The notes beneath the pieces were generated by a model. The model saw only the letters and a program-made list of their open reading frames with translations. It made no database searches and had not been told where the DNA came from. A stretch of DNA of 50,078 bases from Chytridium lagenaria (lineage: Eukaryota > Chytridiomycota > Chytridiomycetes > Chytridiales > Chytridiaceae). Both the position numbers and the translations under genes were made by a program. The DNA lies in the NCBI GenBank assembly GCA_025449115.1, contig JAHLKC010000199.1, positions 1 to 50,078 of the forward strand. Reading direction: 5' to 3'. Every line of letters begins with the position of its first letter. The stretch's first letter is position 1. Shown here one piece after another: positions 43,179 through 50,078 of the stretch.

Positions 43179-45201
43179 ATGTCGCTACCTCCAGAACTAT
43201 TCAAGCTCACTTCTCAACTGTTGAGCAAATCAGATCTGCAGTCACTGAGAGCATGCTCTTCATCCATCGACGAACGCATCACCCCCATCCTCTACCACAC
43301 TCCATCCATCCCTCAATACCCCATCCATCCCATCGAACCCGTTCTCTCTCGCTACGGCCACCATATAAGACATCTCCGCTTCCCGACCCCACCGACATCA
43401 ACCTTATCCCAGTGGCACCATCCCTCACTGGACTCCTCTCCATCGACTTTAGCGGCATCACCGCCTTCCGCATCAAAGACCCTGAAATCATTGCCATCCT
43501 TTTCAAACTCTCCACGTCTCGTCTCTATCATCATGAGTGATTGCGTGGAAATCACAAACGCTTCTTTGCTGCATCTCGCAAAACATCCAAACATCACTAT
43601 CATACATACGCTTCGGATTGACCGGTGTTGTGAGCTCACGGACAAGTCTCATCCCTGTACTGAAACTTGCGAAAAACCTTAAAGTGTTTTCTATGAGCTT
43701 GGTGCCACTTGCGACGGATGCTGTGTTGGGTGTCTGCGGCTTCATGTCCCTTATTAGAGGATTTGGGCATGTCGGATAATGATTGCGTCACGATGATGCT
43801 CTCACTGCACTTGCTTTGTCTTGTCCAAGGCTACGTGCTGTCAATTGTCAGAGTGCAGGGAGGTGACGGAAGCCGGGTTGTTGCGGTTGCTCAGATCAAG
43901 AATACCATGGTTCATGCTTCTATTTCTTCGCTTGTTTTGAATGGGGTGACCGTGGCGACTGCAAAGACTGTCGCAAGTCTCTTTCCTTACAGCAACCTGT
44001 CAAAACGCCATTTGGACAATATTGTGGACTCACAGGCTTGAACTCTCAGAGATTGGAACGCTTTCGCCTCAACTTTTTAACCACCTCGCGTCACTCTCAC
44101 GAAATCCCTCTCTATCCTGAACTTGAACCAATCCCACTTTGACTTTGTCCAACAACCTATACCCCAACCCGAACTTCTTTCCTCCTTCTCGGCCTTCCTC
44201 GCCTCCCAACCTCTCCTCCACACTCTTACCCTGAGTGGCGGTCTCTCCAACCTTATAAACGACACCATCTGCGCCATCATCGCGCAAGCCCTTCCCACCC
44301 TCACCACCCTCGACCTCAGCGACTGCACCCTTCTCACAGACACTGGCATCCAATCGATCGCCTCCTCTTGTTTCCTCCTCGAAGATCTCAACCTAAAAGG
44401 TTGCACCGCCATCACTGACACCTCTGTCCACTCACTCCTCTCCAACCGCGACATTACCACCATTAAACTCAAGTCCCTTAACGTCGGTCTCTGCAGCAAA
44501 ATCACCAACGCCTCTGCCAAATCCCTTGCCCGTCTTTGCATCGCTCGTCCATCTTCAACGGGAATGCATACCCTTAAATTCTCTGGTTGCATCAACATCT
44601 CGGACGACGCTATCACTGCCCTTCAAAACTCCCTCTCCAGCCACCCATCCTCTCTCCATCTCCTCTGTCTCTCCGGCTGTTACCGTGTTTCTGGCCAAAG
44701 CCTCCGCTTTCTCCTCCCACATCTCCCCTCTTTGGAATCCATCAATATTTTCTCCTGCCCGTCCTTCAACGACGCCGCCTTAACGACCCTCGCTAAATCC
44801 TGTCCTCACCTTCAATCCTTGTCATTGCCAAATGTCCAATCGGCGATCCCGGCGCACTCGCCATCTCCCTTCACGCGAAAAAACTTCATACCCTTTACAT
44901 GGGGTTTCTAGCACCCACCAGCACACCTCTCACCAATGTGGGCGTCTCAGCGCTACTCCGACAATGCCTGGACCTGAAACTTCTTGATGTCAGTCGGTGT
45001 GACGCGTTGACGGATGAGGCGTTTGAAGGGCTGGAGAAGATGTGTTTGCAGGTGATGGTTGCGAAGGTATGTCCGAGGGTGACGGTGAAAGGGTTGAGTA
45101 GACTTGTTGGGGGGTGTCCGAGATTGCAGAGTTTAGAGGTGGTGGGGTGTGTGAGAGTTTCGGCGGCGGATAGGGAGAGGTTGAGGGAGCTTATGGGGTG
45201 A
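43179..45201 (+). CDS. F-box/leucine-rich-repeat protein (FBXL/AMN1-like, frameshifted)
   Basis: The start MSLPPELFKLTSQLLSKSDLQSLRACSS is an F-box. Cysteine-containing LRRs of the FBXL/AMN1 kind follow, recognisable by L..L.LS.C..(I/L)TD spacing: LTTLDLSDCTLLTDTGIQSI, LEDLNLKGCTAITDTSVHSL, LNVGLCSKITNASAKSL, LHLLCLSGCYRVSGQSL, LKLLDVSRCDALTDEAFEGL and LQSLEVVGCVRVSAADRE. It would act as the substrate receptor of an SCF ubiquitin ligase. At least four frame changes occur (about 43640, 43720, 44060-44120 and 44845). No introns are evident. Given the error pattern elsewhere in the window I consider it one gene rather than several. Confidence 0.7.
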
Positions 45202-45813
45202 ATCTCCCTTTTTTTTGTATGAATGGTATGGTTTTTTATATTCATTTTTTACGATCATCCCTGTTATATTATGTTTATATACTGAAATATGTTTTATATT
45301 CTGAAACTTTATTCAAATTCTTGTTACTGCCGCAGTTCCTTCTTGCGGTAGAGTGATGGAATTGTTGTAAATATATCCTTTTTTTTACACTCCGTTCGTT
45401 TTTAAGTCTTCGAGGCTACAGTCTCTCCCGCGTCATACGCCGTCCTAATGCCTCGTCTGGAGTCGTGACTGCCCTCGTCCAACTTTCTTCGTCTGGCACT
45501 AAGCCCTCGAATTCAGCGTTGAGACACATTTGACAATTCCAAATCCTAAGGCAAAGTGTGTCTCTTGCAATTCCCTCTTTCCCAAATCAACAATTCCAAC
45601 CATCATCCAAAAAGACGGGCCGTCATTCATTTCAACAAAAAAGCATCGACGCAGCCTTCAACGACAGCAAGTAATCAAACAGGAGCTGCTCCGTTCTCAT
45701 TCCCTTCCCCTCTCGTATCCCCCAGGTCCAAAGGAAGGAAGAAGGAAGAGGAGAAGAGCTAGTACACTGCTCTCTCAGAAGTCAACGGGAGGTTTGGGCA
45801 CAGAATCAGCAAG
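45202..45813. other. intergenic region
   Basis: 3' flank of the F-box/LRR gene and 5' flank of the next. An open frame at 45530-45817 is Ser/Lys-rich and probably noncoding leader. Nothing else recognised. Confidence 0.4.
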
Positions 45814-46550
45814 ATGATCTTTACAAAATCCCACCTCCTCATCGCCCTCCTCTCCATCATCTCCACCCTCCTACCACAACAACCTCCTACCCCTCCGCTC
45901 TCCCTTTCCTCCATCCCTCCTCCTACACATTTGAAGATGACATCCTCCCTCCCTCCCCGCCACATCTCGCGCTCCCTCATCGACAAGGAACCTTTTATGA
46001 CTCACATGGAATCCATGGAACTCATGCGTCTGGTTCCTGGGCCGAAACCCAAGAAGTTTGTTGAAAAGAAAATGTTGGAGGGATTGGAACATGTGCATGT
46101 GCATTATTATGTGAAGGGAGAGAAGGCGAGGCAGGTGTTGAAGCGGTTGAGAGGGGTCGGAAAGTTGTTTGGGAATGAACGGTTGGCGAAGGTTTATGAG
46201 ATGGCGACGGGGAAGAAGAAGGGCAAGTGTTTGGATGTTTGTAGTGGTGTGGATTATAGGTGAGTCTTTTATCTATTGTTGATTGCATTTTTATTTAAAC
46301 TATTTCACCTTTACCATCGTTAACTTGTTATTTATTTTCCTTCAGAGCGTGCGCCGACTGCTCATACCGTCACCTTTCATACCAACTCGAGAACCAATCC
46401 CTTTTCCACGCAAAAAAGAAATCTCGTCGTCGGCGTCGTAAGCGTGGAAAGGGATCAAAGCTTGCCATGAAGGCGCCTCCATTTGCGGTCGACGAGATGC
46501 AGGATTTGAATGAATTTCACGCGGATTTAGTGGACGTTGGGGAGGTTTAA
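45814..46550 (+). CDS. small protein with N-terminal hydrophobic segment and polybasic tail
   Basis: Exons 45814-46259 and 46346-46550, canonical GT-AG, give 216 residues with no frame break. The N-terminus MIFTKSHLLIALLSIISTLLPQQP resembles a signal peptide or membrane anchor. A His-rich patch (LEHVHVHYYVKGEKARQVLKRL) is followed by a four-Cys segment spanning the intron (CLDVCSGVDYRACADC), then a polybasic cluster (KKKSRRRRRKRGKG) and an acidic end. CxxxC and CxxC spacing hints at metal binding or disulphides. I do not recognise the family. If the hydrophobic start is not used, the polybasic cluster would act as a nuclear localisation signal from the internal Met at about 45937 (MTSSLPP). 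Confidence 0.55.
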
Positions 46551-47278
46551 ATGGATTTTACGGATAGTGGGTGATAGAAATCTGTTGTATTATTTTGTTT
46601 GTATCAATGGGACACGTGGAAGATGGGGGTGTTTTGACGTTGTAAGGATGAAGCTATGCCCCTTTTTTTTTCGCGTGGTTGATCTTGTTGCGGTGTTTTG
46701 ATCAGAAGGTGGTTTTCTGTCGCCATTTGTCTGTTTCTCATTATCATTTTTTCTTGTGTCGAGTTTCGTTTATGTTGTTCCTTCTGCTTTGTTTGTTTTT
46801 GACAAAGTATGAAATATATCGATGTTTATTTTCGTTGTTGTAATTGATATATTATATGGGGTTAACGGATACCGTGAAACACTCGGCTATTTGGATGACG
46901 TCCCTTTAAAGCTCACCTTTTGCAACGCTCAGGTAACCTGTCAGTAAGGACAGCCAATGCGGTCTCTCCCAGTGACGATACGAACTGGGCGATACCCGTC
47001 GTCAGCATCCACACAGAAATGCCTTGTTCCATTCGTGTAACAACAATTTCGAGAAAGGTTTAATCAGAGGCCTCTTTTCTGCTCTGAACCAATTCCAATC
47101 CACACTACACTACACTACACTACACAAAACCAGCGTAGACTACACTACCGTACACTAGCTTACCATCCCGTCGTCCTCTGTCCTCCAACTCCATCGACAC
47201 CTCAACCCTCACCGATTACAATTCAACCCCAACCAGCTGTACCATCCTTACCCAACCTACCTTCAATAACCTTAATGG
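46551..47278. other. intergenic region with (CACTA)n tract
   Basis: Contains four to five copies of a CACTA pentamer at about 47103-47124 and related actacacta sequence up to 47157, shortly upstream of the kelch-type gene. No gene recognised. Confidence 0.45.
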
Positions 47279-50078
47279 GTGGTGGCCATGGTTAACCTGA
47301 ACAAGCGAGCGCCTCAAGCTCAAGCTACAATCACATTACCAACACCATTCCCTTCATCAACTGCATTACCATCCATACCATCAATATCATCAGCATCATC
47401 GACCACCAGCAGCTCGTTATACCCTTCACCTACCAATTCCCTGTTTCGACCCACTTTCCCTGGGAACGCAAGCGGACCTCCTGCGTTTCTATACCAATCC
47501 TCTGTTGTGAACGTTCCTGAGAGAGGAGAGGTGTACTTGTTGGGAGGAACCGTCTTTAGCAAGTTCACAGAAAGTACAGAGGTGGCTTGTAACAATACAG
47601 TGTACATATATTTTCCAGAGTATGATACATGGGATACTGCTGCCACCTCGCTCCCATCAGGGCTCTGTGGACATACTTCAACCCTTGTCAACAACACTAT
47701 TTGGTGAGCACACTGGTTTACTAGTAGTTTGCTCGGCTGTGATTTATGCTGATAGTTTGTTTGTTATTTTTTCTTCTTTCCAGGGTTGTGGGTGGGTCGT
47801 TGATTGTGCCCTCTTCAGATACGCAAGCGAAAGATTGTAAGTCTTTTATTCTATTCCACATTTACACTACCTGCATTCTCTGATTATTTAATGCGAGACA
47901 CTCAAAAACCTTTTTTACCATTGAATCTTTGCAGCCTTAAGCGAATTGATATATGCGTTGGATTGGATAGTCGGGAATGGTCAACGTTTTCGTCATCAAA
48001 TTCTTCATTTGTCCGAAGATTTAATCACGTCAGCCTTTCAAACGCGTCTGGTATCTACGTATTTGGTGGCCGGTCTTCCTTCTTCACAGCTTTAAACGAC
48101 ATGATCTTTTTCAATTTACGTGGAATTGCTTTGCCTGGAAAGAATGGCGGCACACAAACTCTCCCTGGCTCAACAGTGATACGGGTCCGAGACCTCGTCT
48201 TCCTCGTGCCATCGCTTCTGGAGTGCAAATGACTGGAATAAATGGACGCCGGATAGCGTTTGCTTACGGAGGTTTTAATCAGTCCAAAACTGCTGTTAGC
48301 GTCGGGCTTCTCAACTCAGGGCAGAAGATTCTTGGTTTGCATGGGACCTGATACTGGGCTGGATGTTTCCGAAAACTCTGCGTACTGGGGATTGGAAGGC
48401 TATCGATTCCCAGATCCCGTACCTACCACAACTCTCTCTACTCCCTCGTCCACCGTCACATCTCCCACAAATCCCTCTGGTACAATCCCCGCTCTCCCCA
48501 CGACTACATCCTCAACCTTGACAACATCACGCCGACTCGTTGCAACATCAACCCCCTTCCCCGCCGATAATCCTACCGTCAGTGGACCCACATTCAATGC
48601 CACCTCCTATGTCGGAAATTATGCTTTTGCTGCCAACGATAACGGTACAGTTGCCTACTGTACGGTGGCGGTGTCGATCAACCTACCTCCTCGTCTGCAT
48701 TGTGGGTTTTAAATGCATCGATTCCAGGAGCGTGGAGATGGCGCCAACTTTCTCCATCGTTTTTCCAGACCGCGTCAACAATATCTGGAGGGAATGGAAC
48801 AGCGAATGGGACTGTTCTTTCTGGAACGGCGACTGTGGCGGGGACAGCTGTGCCGACTGGGCAGCCGTCGCTGTCGCAGCCAAAGGAAACGGATTTGTCG
48901 CTTCCTCAGGCACTATCAGCAAGAGGGGTGATTTATGGGAACCGGGTCATCTTTTTTGTTCCGGTAAGATTTTATTCGCCTTTTTCATTTTAGAACCATC
49001 ATCTGAAGAGTGTATTTATAACTTTTCTTTGTTTGACGTTTTCTTGATTGCAGTACTATGACGACAATACCTTTGGAGGTCTCGTCATCTATCACCCAAA
49101 TAATGACACATTTACCCGTCGCAATACTACCAAATCCGCCATCATACCTCCTTGCCCCAATTCCCACCGATACCGCCCGTAGCGGCTTAAGCCCTGGTGC
49201 TATTGGAGGCATCGCCATAGCCTCTCCGTCATCGTCCTGGCAGCCATCGCCGTCGGCTTTGGGTTACCGTGCGGCAAAGATGGAGGGGTTCGAAACCACT
49301 AAATCATTCTCCGCGTTGAGAAATCAGGAGAGGATGGTGGTGAGGATGGTGGAGAATCTCCGTCGTCTTCGCTTGGAGGAGCTTCGGATTCGACTATGAC
49401 GGCTGCAGCTGCAGGATTGGCTGGAGCGGATGCGGCGAGGAAATCGGAGGCTGTCACGCCGTCGAGGTCTGTGGTTGGTCGATGGTGGATGGAGCCAAGA
49501 CTAGGAGAGGGAAGGGGTTTGTGAGAGATGAGGAGGAGGAGATGGTCCCTATGGAGGAATTGATGTATAAGGGAGGGCAACCGCTGCCTCATCGAGGTCG
49601 ACCTTGCCTCGGGGAATGGAGAGGGTTCAAATGTCGGGCCATCGTCTGCTTCGTATGTGACGACGTCGTCGACGGATTCAACTGCGTCTGCTTCGTTGGC
49701 TAGACGGGATCGTCAGCCTTCGGGGATCAGCTTTGTTGGGGACAACGGATGACGTCGTTGTCGTCTTTGAGGGAGGGCATTGTTGAAGTAGAAGAGGCAA
49801 CACCCGCTCCGTCCCCAAAGAGATCCATATCGGGTGTTCACTTGCCTTTATTGGGTGCTCCGACTCCTCAGACCTCCATTGTCGCTGCAACAACCAACGT
49901 GGTTTCATCCTCCATTCCCAGCGCCGCTGTACATGCACCGCTTGCAGGTGCGTTCCGTCCACCCAATAGAACCGTCACCGCCTCTCATCACCGTAACGCG
50001 AGTCTCCCCATGTCAATGCCACCACATCAACCTACAGTGCTGGTACTGAGCACCCTCTATTCTTCTCTCTGCTCCAAA
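47279..50078 (+). CDS. kelch-repeat single-pass membrane protein (3' end outside the window, frameshifted)
   Basis: Exon 1 (to 47703), exon 2 (47784-47836) and exon 3 (from about 47936) carry kelch-type blades: VYLLGGTVFSKF...VYIYFPEYDTW, HTSTLVNNTIWVVGGSLIV, FNHVSLSNASGIYVFGGRSS and IAFAYGGFNQS. A Thr/Ser/Pro-rich stretch follows, then a second kelch-like part. About 49190-49270 encodes GLSPGAIGGIAIA and, in the next frame, VIVLAAIAVGFGLP, which together look like one transmembrane helix. The downstream tail is Arg/Ser-rich and low-complexity, and is still open at the window edge. The N-terminus at 47279 lacks a clear signal peptide, so an upstream exon may be missing. Several frame changes occur. 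The likely topology is extracellular beta-propeller, one helix, cytosolic tail. Confidence 0.55.

Noticed and set aside
47103..47157. End of a CACTA (CMC) transposon
   Set aside because: It is only a pentamer microsatellite; no inverted partner or target duplication was found.

Overview
The window is eukaryotic nuclear DNA, most likely from a zoosporic (chytrid-type) fungus. Genes are interrupted by short GT-AG introns of about 40-400 bp. The content is fungal: a CHS7-type chitin synthase export chaperone, three GH46 chitosanases, two secreted proteinase K-like proteases, a secreted haem peroxidase and PEX11. The genus is not determinable from the sequence alone. No rRNA gene, tRNA gene, CRISPR array or bacterial operon was seen.

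Layout. 0.4-2.3 kb: membrane protein with a PstS-like phosphate-binding ectodomain. 3.4-7.3 kb: F-box/ankyrin gene and ADCK1-like ABC1 kinase, divergent across 80 bp. 7.6-8.6 kb: beta-carbonic anhydrase. 10.2-14.6 kb: tandem pair of S8A proteases. 15.0-17.8 kb: PEX11 and haem peroxidase, divergent. 18.2-24.1 kb: a five-helix membrane protein (Mem1) followed by two GH46 chitosanases in head-to-head orientation. 24.1-30.3 kb: gene-free DNA holding a 4.1-kb transposon-like element with ~0.9-kb terminal inverted repeats and an 8-bp target-site duplication. 30.7-32.4 kb: glutamine synthetase. 32.8-35.0 kb: ten-copy ~215-bp satellite. 35.1-36.5 kb: CHS7 homologue. 37.8-40.9 kb: Mem2 (paralogue of Mem1) and a third chitosanase. 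41.5-50.1 kb: an unrecognised gene, an F-box/LRR gene, a small secreted or membrane basic protein, and a kelch membrane protein that runs off the window.

How the genes fit together. The window is rich in cell-wall and secretion functions: chitin synthase export, chitosan hydrolysis, secreted proteolysis and a secreted peroxidase. The Mem/chitosanase pair occurs twice, about 20 kb apart, and the second copy lies next to CHS7. This suggests a duplicated wall-remodelling module.

Quality caveat. Many conserved genes are broken by single missing bases in or beside short homopolymers. After splicing, adding one base per break restores family-conserved frames with exact codon counts (carbonic anhydrase, CHS7, both proteases). 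I read these as consensus errors, not pseudogenes. Gene spans below ignore these breaks and list exon boundaries where I could place them.
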